Part shown: in pieces, positions 1 to 8,681 of the stretch
How positions within the stretch are numbered: position 1 is the stretch's first letter
Layout of the letters: each line of letters starts with the position of its first letter
NCBI GenBank assembly: GCA_001599595.1
Contig: BCHH01000001.1
Location: forward strand, 788,305-852,304
Reading direction: 5' to 3'
DNA: 64,000 nucleotides
Source: Beverwykella pulmonaria
Lineage: Eukaryota; Ascomycota; Dothideomycetes; Pleosporales; Melanommataceae
Program-made: the position numbers and the translations under genes
Notes under the pieces: generated by a model
Told to the model about the DNA's origin: nothing
The model's database searches: none
The model's input: only the letters and a program-made list of their open reading frames with translations

Positions 1-376
1 GATTGGGAGAAGGCATTATATAAAGCAGTGGACCCCAGAGAACTCAGATACAAGTACTCATGAGCACAGGCTAGAAAACAAACAACAAAAGATCCGCCGA
101 CTCGAAAGCCGCGATCCACGCATACAGCCGCTACCAGGAGGAGTCAATCAACCGAAGGAGACTACGCTCCGGCCGGAAATAACAAACAACAGAAAGCGCA
201 GACGAGTCCAAACCACCCAAATATGGGCGGAAGGAAAAGGAAAGGTAAGGTTGACTAACGCAAACAAACAATAGGAAAAGGAAATCGTTTTGCCGAAAGG
301 CATGGCATGGTGAAGGCGTCCTTCACCAGCTCCTGAGGACCACTGAATCGAACCGAACTGAATCGAACAAGAGTAA
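1..376. other. 3' flank of the bZIP gene, no gene seen
   Basis: Downstream of the cpcA-type stop codon. I see no coding region. The only structure is an 11-bp direct repeat (ctgaatcgaac) at about 342-352 and 358-368, probably in the 3' UTR of the neighbouring gene. Confidence 0.5.
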
Positions 377-1834
377 TCATGATCCATTGTAACCTTGAGC
401 AAGCGCGATGCTCTTCCACTTCTCAACTTCAGCCTCAAGCTCCTTTGTTCGCTGCTCAAGCGTCTGAACAAGTTCGAACTTCCTCTGCCGAGAGTCGCGA
501 GCTGCAAGCGTATTGCGAGCACGCTTCAGAGCCACCTTGTCGGTGGGATCAACGGCGATGGGAGGAAGAGGACCCTTGCGACGACGAGGCTTGGTGATGG
601 ATGCGTTCATAGCAGGGGAACCGTTGATAGACGACTTTCTCCGGTGCGAGCCATCCAAAATGATAGGCGAGTTGGTGCTTGACGAGCTGGACCTTGCCAT
701 GGAGTTGCTGCTGACAGTGCGCTCGAGAGCCGGGGCGGCAGGCGCCGCGACCTTGATCTCGTCCTCGGGGAAGAGAGAGAACCAATTATCAGAAGCCATG
801 ACAGCGTCGCCCGCATACATGCCGGGAGAGTTGTCATAATTGTCGAGGTAAGGAGATTCGCCAATATCCGGAGAAGTCAAGTTTGTGAATGCCGTCGAAG
901 CGGGGGCAGATCCAAGCGCATCGTTGAAGATGTCCTTGGGAGACACCGTCCGCGTGGACCCGTTGGCTGAGGGGTCGTTGATTGACGTGAACGCGGAGAC
1001 GGGGATCTCCCAAGGCGACATATCGCCCGAGAACGAGCGGGTGTGCTGGTTGATGCCAGAACCCATGTTCGAATCGAACGAGTTGTTGCTGTTTAGATCT
1101 GCGCGATGCGTAAGCTTCAGCTGTGGGCGGTGGCGGGACACGTGTGCCATACCTGCCATGTCTGGGGCGTGGAGTTGTTGCGAGAGGTTATTGCTAGAAC
1201 TGGAGAACAATGGAACCGGGGGACGTTGATGCTGTAACTGAGGCTGCTGAAATCTGGTGGTGCTTGAGGGTGCAGAATTTGCGTAAAAGTGCTGGCCTTG
1301 GTTAAACGAAGGTTGAGGTTGGGGAACGCTCGGCGCACGCTGAGGTCGCTGGGTGACCGGAGCAGGCTGGTCGTAGAGCACGAAGTCCGTCTGAAGAAGC
1401 GCGTAGTCGGTAGATGATGGTTGATTCAGTGGTTGCCTGGAGGCGTGGGGAGCTGGTGAAGGGAGCCATGGTGACTGTTGAGAAGCCGTGGTGAACGACG
1501 TAAAGTCGATCGTGGTGGTAGTGGGTAGAGAGGAACTAGAGTGGCGCGGGGCTGGACTGTAGTTCAGAGGTTCCTGGGAGGAAGGCTCTGAGGGGTTGGG
1601 TGGAGTGGAGATGGGTTGGTATGCGTGGGAACTAATGGTGTCGGCGGGAAGTCGACTGGGGAGGGGCGAAGAGCTTAGAAGGCAGCCATTTTGGTCGATG
1701 TCTTGTATGTGTGTGTTAGTGGAGAGAGTAGGGTGGATGAAGGGAAGAAGAAGATCAGGCACCAAGGGCGAGACGAGCCTTTTTGAATAATGGCTGGCTG
1801 TGCGCGACGGGCGCCTTGGCGCTCTGTGACTCAT
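377..1834 (-). CDS. cpcA: bZIP transcription factor of the CpcA/GCN4 family (cross-pathway control of amino-acid biosynthesis)
   Basis: Nuclear activator that switches on amino-acid biosynthesis genes during starvation by binding TGACTCA elements. Seen: the last ~65 residues form a GCN4-type bZIP. The basic segment carries NTLAARDSRQRK, followed by a short leucine zipper region (LVQTLEQRTKELEAEVEKW). The ~360 residues before it are rich in Ser, Pro and Gln, and include an acidic activation-like stretch (NWFSLFPEDE). Blocks such as TDFVLYDQ and RPPVPLF resemble what I recall of other fungal CpcA proteins, so the reading frame there is probably translated. The 5' end is unsettled. The frame is open far upstream, but the only in-frame ATG before the conserved part (used here, 485 aa) overlaps a TGACTCA promoter-like element and precedes a UTR-like CACACA leader. 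A spliced first exon or a non-AUG start (an ACG lies just before IDFTSF) are alternatives. Family assignment is sure; the start is not. Confidence 0.88.
   Translation of the reverse strand: MSHRAPRRPSRTASHYSKRLVSPLVPDLLLPFIHPTLSTNTHIQDIDQNGCLLSSSPLPSRLPADTISSHAYQPISTPPNPSEPSSQEPLNYSPAPRHSSSSLPTTTTIDFTSFTTASQQSPWLPSPAPHASRQPLNQPSSTDYALLQTDFVLYDQPAPVTQRPQRAPSVPQPQPSFNQGQHFYANSAPSSTTRFQQPQLQHQRPPVPLFSSSSNNLSQQLHAPDMAGMAHVSRHRPQLKLTHRADLNSNNSFDSNMGSGINQHTRSFSGDMSPWEIPVSAFTSINDPSANGSTRTVSPKDIFNDALGSAPASTAFTNLTSPDIGESPYLDNYDNSPGMYAGDAVMASDNWFSLFPEDEIKVAAPAAPALERTVSSNSMARSSSSSTNSPIILDGSHRRKSSINGSPAMNASITKPRRRKGPLPPIAVDPTDKVALKRARNTLAARDSRQRKFELVQTLEQRTKELEAEVEKWKSIALAQGYNGS
1675..1689 (-). promoter_or_regulatory. 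Candidate uORF of the cpcA leader (ATG GCT GCC TTC TAA)
   Basis: A five-codon ORF (M-A-A-F-stop) in a strong context (CAAAATGGC). It lies downstream of the TGACTCA element and a CT/CA-rich leader, and upstream of the conserved CpcA coding frame. It is out of frame with that coding sequence. Very short first uORFs of this kind (GCN4 uORF1 is ATGGCTTGCTAA in yeast) are what makes GCN4/CpcA translation starvation-responsive. That it works this way here is inferred from family knowledge. Confidence 0.55.
1827..1833. promoter_or_regulatory. TGACTCA element (GCN4/CpcA binding site, CPRE)
   Basis: Perfect palindromic-core heptamer TGACTCA, 138 bp upstream of the uORF ATG. It matches the known GCN4/CpcA/Cpc-1 recognition sequence. 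Its place in front of the factor's own gene suggests autoregulation, which has been described for cpcA/cpc-1 genes in other fungi. It overlaps the only in-frame upstream ATG, which argues against that ATG being the true start. Confidence 0.55.
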
Positions 1835-1966
1835 TGTCAGGAAGAACTGCAGTCTAACCCTATCGGCGCAAGTGGGCTGTGCATAGGCTCTTTCACTATC
1901 TGATTGGGAGCTCGATCCGCGCTCTTTACCCGTTTCGGGGTGTGCAGGCAGGCATGGCCCTGCCAA

Positions 1967-4221
1967 AAAATAGTGATTCCCCCAGCCGGCTCCTCACAAG
2001 TCGACCGCTCCAGCTCTCGTGCGACACGGTCGGCCAAATCCCGCCCAGGGCCTCCAAAATGCTGCGCACACAGCACAGCAGCATTTGTGGTCTTGATACG
2101 CATTCGAATCGCATGCGAAATCGCGTTGCGACTCCTCTGGTGCCGACCAAGAGACGCGCGTGCCGCCAGGACGGGTTTGCGCAATCCGCTGGCTGCGCAA
2201 TGTAATCCGTAATCACCAGCAGATTCAGGCATCCGTTTACCGGTAGGGCGCGCATGGGGAGGCGCCCCAGCTGATACTTTGGGACCGGGGCGCATTACGA
2301 GCACTAGCCCCAAGAGCGGAAGCACGACCCAGAATCCCGCCAAACATGAGGGCGGAACGAGCGACCGCGCCCTTTTTTGCCCTCAACGCGCTGCTGCCGT
2401 GCAGGGCGTGCTGGCGCCAGAGAGACGCTGGCATCTGCAACGCGCAGCACGGCGACGGCTTCGCATGCCGATCCGGTCGCTGAATTGGCCTACGTGTGCA
2501 AAGCTGGCCCCGTTCCCACTGCCAGAGGGTTGCGATGAAACTCTTTTGTTTGCGAACAAGCGGTGAGGTGAAACGGCACGCAGTGTTCCAACTCCCACGT
2601 CGCCGGATCGCGATGCGATGAGTCAAACGGGCTCAGCCTGTGGTTGGTGGCCCCAGCATGCACTTGCACCTCAGCCCCAGATTGCAACGCTGCGGCACAT
2701 CGCCATCCCCTTCTGATCCGGCGGTTCCATTTGGCGAGAGTGGGAAATCTTGGCGCGCACACTGCCTCATCCCACGGTGGAAAAAGGAACTCCATGATAC
2801 TTCCTCTGCGTCTAGCGCGGGTTGCATGGTTTCGTTATCACTTCACAACGGTATAGAATGGCTTCATGTGTGTCTTGCGAGCTGCCGTTTACGGTTTGTC
2901 TTTGGCTACGGCCGCGGAGATCTTAGTGCATGTGCTTGCATGCGATGCTATGGACCTGGCAGCATGTCCTGCATGCTGACGACCGAGCAACACAGGCTTG
3001 GTTCTTGGTTCGCGAGACTGTCCAACCATCTCTTCACACTCCGGCTGCTTCTCATCCACAGCGATCTTACCATGTTGAGAACTCGCATTCATTTCTGTAT
3101 TCATCTTGCTGCTGAATCATCTGCCACACGATCCAGTCGTTGATTGGTCAATATCGATCTCCGCAGACTCGGTATAAAGCCCTCGGAATTCTACTCCAAG
3201 AGCAGATGACCCAATTCCGCAAGCACGAACCAAATAAGCCTGGTGGCTGCACAGGAGGCCGTTCTTTCCAACAGCAGCCTGCTGTGGCAGCTGAGAGCAT
3301 ATGCACGCGATCGGAGTAGCATATTCTTCCGAATTCCGACCTTTGTCTTAGTCCGCGCTTCGGCGGGATAAGCGGCTTTATCCGTAGACCTCAAGCATAA
3401 GCACTACTTTCGAATATCAATAGATTGCTCTCCCTTTCTGGTCGATCAGACTAGTGCCGGTGATGCGTAACGATTCTTCACACGCCCCGGATGTCAAAAT
3501 CTTTCGTAGAACACAAGTACTAGGCATAGTTGACGCAGCCCATTCCCGTTCCCGTCGGGAAGGTAGATAACCGTTGAGCTTGGTACCCAGCTCGAGAGTT
3601 AGAGAGACTTGTGCTCTGCATCTGTGGGCGAAGGATATGGTGATCGTGATTTATTTACATGCTATAAGCTGCGCCAGTGAATCGAGAGTGCTTCGAATAA
3701 AGGGAAGGGGGTTTATGTAATGATGCAAGCCGTATCCAGATGACATATACTCGTGTTTGTTGGTCACCTCAGAACGCTACATGAGCCCATTGAAAGCAAG
3801 GATACAGCGCAAGATATGGTTATCCTCCTATCTGGTTTGCATGCCCTGACGTCGGAAGTATCTCTGTTAAACCGTTAGGCTTGCAATTTCCATTGTTTTC
3901 AAAGGTGATAAGTTGAATGCAATGGCAAAATGACTTGTGATATTTTGGTGTTCGAGACCTTATAGTAACCCCACAAACCCTATTTTCGAATGGCAGTGCG
4001 AAAATCCTGCTCATATTGCTCCGGGTTCCTGTTCAAGGCTGATGAGATGCGGAAATGTGAAGGCATGCGGTGGAAGTATGATAGGGTCCGGAAATATGGA
4101 TCGAGCGCTTCCAATGGCACCCAGGAAATAGATCAAGCCGATTGGTGCATCTATTCCTCCATTCCGCGGTGCAAGCCATGTGTAAGCTTGTTCACCAAAC
4201 CCGAGACCAGCGCCAGTCGCA
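1967..4221. other. Intergenic stretch, no gene recognised
   Basis: About 2.3 kb with no reading frame that looks like a known protein. Open frames of up to 167 codons (2640-3143, plus strand) have low-complexity, unbiased composition and no family resemblance. The left part presumably holds the cpcA promoter. AT-richer sequence follows from about 3.4 kb. Confidence 0.5.
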
Positions 4222-4510
4222 CTCTATGAATGAAGGTCCAACGAAGACAAGACACCATGTTTAAGTACGAATGCTTCAAGTTTGGTAGCTTTGCACAACT
4301 GATTAAATGCACTCCCTCTGTAGTAAGCACCATAACCGAAAGTGGTGATTGAACAATGACGAATATGGCCTCCGATTCGTGCAAGAAAGCTAGCCATGGC
4401 TTTAGTGTCAGTGAATGCGAAGTGATTATTCCCATAAAGCATGGCAGTAGCTTCCCGGTTGATCTCATTATTGACGCAAAGCAGTTTCCCACAGAGGTGG
4501 CTCCGATATT
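4222..4510 (-). pseudogene. Remnant of a fungal F-box-type / DUF7730-like hypothetical protein
   Basis: One frame on the minus strand reads about 90 codons. It contains CVNNEINREATAMLYGNNHF, then FLARIGGHIRHCSI and further LEAF-type spacing. The pattern of a conserved 'xNREAxxxLYGxNxF' followed by an 'FLxxIG' block is typical of a large family of fungal hypothetical proteins that often carry an N-terminal F-box. Upstream the frame runs into stops and no F-box or start is visible; downstream it stops early. I read it as a gene fragment. Family naming rests on motif memory only. Confidence 0.45.
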
Positions 4511-5530
4511 ACCTTTTTTTCGTTTGGCGTGACGCCTTCGTTGCTTCAATGCGGTTAAATTCCTCTTCCGTGTAAACGCGGTTGGCGTCTATTGTCCTAA
4601 TAAGCTCTCACGCAACCTTCCCGTCCTTGGAATGGATTGCGACGGCAAATCGAGTGTCCAGGAGGCGCATTCGTGGATTCTATTCTTCAGCTTGGTCGGT
4701 AATCTCAGAAACGGGAAGCAAGGCCCGGCGCGAGGGTCCTCGTTGTTCTTGGAATTTGGTCCAGGTTTCCGTGCCGCGGGGTTCCCGCGGATGGGAGACT
4801 TTATTGACGGAGTCAGACGCCTAACTTGAGAACGAACCATCGGAGGCTACATCGGCGCCATTTTTGCTAAGAAAGAGCTAGCCCAGGGCTACCTACTGGT
4901 ACCGTTAGGAGGCGCCGAGGAACTCGATCGCCAGTGGTCAGTTGCGGGTGCGAGGTGTAGGAGCGATGGAGGAGGATTGGGAATAAATGCAGTGTGACAA
5001 GACATTGTAAAAGGCCATCGAGTATGCAAAGTTTCACTAGATTGAGTAGACAAAATAATTACAAGAAAAGAAATCCAGGTAGCACATTTCACGATAGCAG
5101 TCTATAAAAGGAATCAGCAAGCATTAATGTGTGAAGTTGGAAAATGTAGAGAAAAGATAGCTTATTGCATCTCTTTATCTTTGCTTCGTCGGCGCGAGAA
5201 GTATAGAAATGAAATCAACGAGAGTTCTCGTAAAATGACCGCATCCTACGGTAGAGCGGATCCAATGGCAGGTTTAGAATGAAAGGTTTGTGGTTGCTCT
5301 CTCCTCAAAATAGAAGGTCGTGTTTCAAGATCCGTAGGCATCGTCGCGGAGAAGTAAATACCGCTAAGAAATCAACTGTCTCCTTAAGTTCGGCAAGGAA
5401 TGCACTTTGGCCCTGGTCTGTGGCCGACCAACTAGGTATGCTTGTAGCTTGCGTAGGAAGCTTGAGAATCTGAAGAGCTGATATGCTGTTGCCTTTACGA
5501 AATCGCACGAGCCATATTGAAGTTCAAATC

Positions 5531-6264
5531 TCAGCGTATGGCACTGATCGTAGTGATATCTTGATGGGCAAAAAGTTGTACGACTCCCCAGACTTTTCTT
5601 TCCGTAACCAACTTCGTGATGTCTTCGTCGCGGGTCGTCAAAACTCCTCGCCATGCGAATTTGACAATGAATTCCCATGCCTGTGAGGCAGTTCTTTTCG
5701 CTTGATAATATGTTGGGCCATTGTACATGACCCCTGGGTGTGAACGAATTGGGCACTCTTCGAGATAAAGCCGTTCAGGCTGAGGACGGTCATATCTTTG
5801 GAGTACGACATATTTGCCGGATGCGTTCTTCTGGATAACTGTATTCAACCCTAGTTCTTCATCGTTCATCATTGCGTATCCAGCGATCGCAGTAAGAAAG
5901 CGGTTCGGATCTTCAATTATATCGAATGGCGTACAGATGTATGCGCCAGACCGATTGAATACCCATAACTGCACTGCAGAGCCACGAACATGGAAGCCAT
6001 GGAGAAAACACCGCGTAGGTTGGTTGTTGAATCATCTCTAGGCATGCATACAGAAAGTAAACGCTCCTGTCAAGACCTTGTAACGTTTTCTTCGCTGAAC
6101 TGCCCAATAACTTGGACGCCGGCCCATCCATATTCTTGCTTCTGTTCCTGGGCCCCAGGACGCACTAGGTAGAGAGTCGGGGTGTGACGACAATGCTGAA
6201 GCGAAGTGCACAGCGTTGCCAGCTGGGCGATGAGCTCACCCTGAAATTCGGCGCGGAGCCGCAA
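5531..6264 (-). pseudogene. Decayed FunK1-type fungal protein kinase
   Basis: The left two-thirds (5531-5974) read as an uninterrupted 147-codon stretch. It contains LWVFNRSGAY, then DEELGLNT, ERLYLEECP and a KVWGVVQLFAHQD segment, matching the order of blocks in fungus-specific FunK1 kinases (PF17667). The block just before 'LWVFxRxG' is split over other frames (about 5975-6264, including a possible YGWAGVQVIGQFSEE block), so the N-terminal half is frameshifted. The kinase core (HRD and DFG motifs expected further downstream) is absent. FunK1 genes are often expanded and degenerate in fungal genomes. Function is lost; the original role is unknown for most members. Confidence 0.6.
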
Positions 6265-6735
6265 GCAGTCTGCTGACTTGTCCTAATCCGGCGATTTTTT
6301 ATGCAGTGCATCGTCCCCGGGGAGGCACAGCGTCCTTCAATCCCACACTGCCTTTGTAAGCGAATCAAGTCGCAGGGAATGTATCACAGGGCAATACACC
6401 TGGTCAAGAGATATGACATGCGATACCGTAGATTGTTGGAAAGCGGGGTAGGCAATCCGTTTTATCAGTCAAGAGCTTGCGGGTGTCCAATTATCAAAAA
6501 TGAAAACCCTCCATAAACAAAGCCTCTTGCTGTCAATAAGTTGGATTGGCGGCCTCTTGAAGAGAACGAACCCGCCAGACGGTCATCGTCAGCGGAGATA
6601 CGGCATATGCAGTAATAGTAGAGACGGCACTTGGAGAAATGGTTCTCTAAAGGTATAATAATTGGTCTCCCTTGACGCATTCTTTCGTTTTGATCGAATC
6701 CACGAGGAAGAGTGACGATACCAATTCCTTACATA
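6265..6735. other. Intergenic, nothing seen
   Basis: About 470 bp between the FunK1 remnant and the next gene. No coding signal; it presumably contains the promoter of the gene starting at 6736. Confidence 0.4.
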
Positions 6736-7491
6736 ATGGTTCCCATCAAAGACACCTTCATTTCATCGTCCATCTACAATACCCTTCCACACATCTCCGA
6801 TGTGAATCATGCCCCTGATGAGCATGCAGATGACCTGAAAGACCTCCGGGCTCTTCTCCAGAAGTACCAAGTTCCAGCCAGTGTGAGCGTCAGGCTGATC
6901 CATAAGCATTACGACACCGAAGATGGAGAGGTCATGGCCTTCAAGCAAGTCCCAATCCCATCCCAAGACGACGTGCTCTCCATGGGACCATTGCTGCCTG
7001 TCCAATACCCAAGTCTACGCGGCATCCATTTCTTCGTCGATACAGACGGCTCATTCCAAGCCTACGAATACGCAACCTGCGATGTCCCTGACATGTCCGA
7101 ATATCAGGCCTTCTTCGCGGAGTTCAGTCATATTGTCGTGAAACGGGGCTTGCAGCGCATCTTTGGGCTGAAATTCGATATCAAGGAAGAGGAAGTGGGC
7201 TGGACCGAGTTCGAATTCCCAGCCAAGCGGAGCACCATCATCATCCCGAAGGGGATGCCTGTGCCAGAGGAGGCTGAATACACATTCAACGTTGTCACGG
7301 AGTGGGGAAAGAGTGACGACGGTTTCCGCAAGAGGGGTTGTTCTCACTGTTCCCATGGCAGGAAATGCAGACACAGGAAGAATGCATGCGGTGCTGAGAT
7401 GCAGGCTTGGGAATTTATTCTCGGTGGCCAGAAGATAGATGCAGCATCGCCGGTTTTCCCGATCATGAATGCTGTTGCTGCTGTGTGGTGA
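6736..7491 (+). CDS. Hypothetical protein with a C-terminal Cys/His cluster
   Basis: Single-exon ORF of 251 aa. The first ATG (MVPIKDTF) sits in context ATAATGG and I use it as the start. The protein is soluble, without a signal peptide or membrane segment. Near the C-terminus (about residues 203-220) is a dense Cys/His run, CSHCSHGRKCRHRKNAC, that could bind a metal ion. I recognise no family and infer no function. The even codon usage and the intact frame next to decayed neighbours suggest a real gene. It lies 0.5 kb from the FunK1 remnant and 1 kb from the retrotransposon. Confidence 0.7.
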   Translation: MVPIKDTFISSSIYNTLPHISDVNHAPDEHADDLKDLRALLQKYQVPASVSVRLIHKHYDTEDGEVMAFKQVPIPSQDDVLSMGPLLPVQYPSLRGIHFFVDTDGSFQAYEYATCDVPDMSEYQAFFAEFSHIVVKRGLQRIFGLKFDIKEEEVGWTEFEFPAKRSTIIIPKGMPVPEEAEYTFNVVTEWGKSDDGFRKRGCSHCSHGRKCRHRKNACGAEMQAWEFILGGQKIDAASPVFPIMNAVAAVW

Positions 7492-8252
7492 TACGTCCAG
7501 CTTTTTCGGTGGGTGAGACTTGCGAATCGTGAGAGGAGTAGAGATGGGGATCCCTGAGAAGGCGCGTCACGATCCCGACTATCAATTCATCATTTTTGTT
7601 ACGGCCCTAAACCTCATGTAGTTTAGCCTTTTAGCCTGCTTGAGGTATATAATCCTCTCATTGCCAGTATCTAGCAATCAACGCAGTTTTCCCTACTCTT
7701 GAAGTATTGATTGCTTTGAGAATTTTCGCTCTAGACTACCTCTAGCTTCTCAGAATTTGTTTGAGCGTAGCTAGGGTTCCTCAGGCTGAATGAGGAGCAG
7801 CTTAGATTTGACTCTTCTATCAATGTGTGGTACAAGGTACTGTGAGCACGAGTATAACATAGTACAGTTGCAGAAACAACCTGTCTTGTTTAGAACACAG
7901 CTAATGCACACAGCATAAGACGCCACCCAGCGAGCATACAACCTAGACAAAAGTGAAAGGACGGGAATTGCTGGGACATTGATTCTGGGCAACTTGGGCA
8001 GCGACGCTACTATGGAATAGCAGCGTTGAACAGCAGGCATAATGGTCGTACGGCGGTTATGGCAGGCGTTGAGGACGTCGAGGACGTTGGGAGCGTTGGG
8101 AAAACATTGAGGGGATTGGGCGCTCGTGCAATAAGGTGACTTGGGATTGTCACATTGGCAACGTTGGAGGCGTGGAAGGCTTGTGGCATGAGCGTGGCAG
8201 GGATTGAGGTGTCAAGACGTCGCACTTCACCACAACGCTATGACAACCAAAA
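7492..8252. other. Intergenic; GT-rich imperfect repeats near its right end
   Basis: No gene seen. The part around 8041-8200 is rich in short imperfect GTTG/GACGTTGG repeats (gttgaggacgtcgaggacgttggg type), resembling a degraded minisatellite. Confidence 0.4.
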
Positions 8253-8347
8253 GGAACAAATGTTCAATCTCACTGACCGAACATATGTGTAAAACAATAT
8301 ATATACGTTCGTGACACGAAGTCCTGAAAACTATAATAACAAGTAAA
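8253..8347 (+). repeat. 95-bp direct repeat, left copy (before the gap)
   Basis: Identical over 95 bp to 8448-8542 on the other side of the N run. Both copies end in the 15-bp sequence ataataacaagtaaa, the target-site duplication of the retrotransposon. The left copy stops exactly at that point. The simplest reading is two contig ends covering the same sequence that were scaffolded instead of merged. Confidence 0.85.
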
Positions 8348-8447
8348 NNNNNNNNNNNNNNNNNNNNNNNNNNNNNNNNNNNNNNNNNNNNNNNNNNNNN
8401 NNNNNNNNNNNNNNNNNNNNNNNNNNNNNNNNNNNNNNNNNNNNNNN
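8348..8447. other. Assembly gap of exactly 100 N
   Basis: A run of 100 N, the conventional length for a gap of unknown size. It is flanked by identical 95-bp sequence, so the true gap may be zero or negative. Confidence 0.97.
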
Positions 8448-8542
8448 GGAACAAATGTTCAATCTCACTGACCGAACATATGTGTAAAACAATATATATA
8501 CGTTCGTGACACGAAGTCCTGAAAACTATAATAACAAGTAAA
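8448..8542 (+). repeat. 95-bp direct repeat, right copy (after the gap)
   Basis: Same sequence as 8253-8347. It is directly followed by the 5' end of the retrotransposon. Taken as host flank ending in the 5' target-site duplication. Confidence 0.85.
8528..8542 (+). repeat. 5' target-site duplication of the LINE
   Basis: The 15-mer ataataacaagtaaa occurs here and again at 13773-13787, directly after the element's TAA-repeat tail. After it the sequences diverge (aatttgtg here, gttaacct there), as expected for a target-primed insertion. Part of the match overlaps the TAA tail, so the true duplication may be a few bases shorter (at least aacaagtaaa). Confidence 0.75.
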
Positions 8543-8681
8543 AATTTGTGGGGCCTGAAGAAAAAAGACGACAGTCGACAACAGCGTTGTAACGAATAGA
8601 AACCATCAAATTTATCACCAAATACAGTACTATACAATCAGAGGACCTCTATAGCCAAGACACAGACGGTGCAGCGCCGCG

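Noticed and set aside
342..368. ctgaatcgaac repeats resembling a tRNA T-arm core
   Set aside because: No acceptor, D or anticodon arms can be built around them; a plain short direct repeat in the 3' flank of cpcA.
2640..3143. 167-codon open frame on the plus strand
   Set aside because: Composition is that of random GC-balanced sequence, no domain is recognisable, and overlapping frames on both strands are equally open.
8227..8637. Minus-strand frame running through the N gap
   Set aside because: It exists only because the 95-bp repeat is present twice and the Ns translate as unknown; not a gene.
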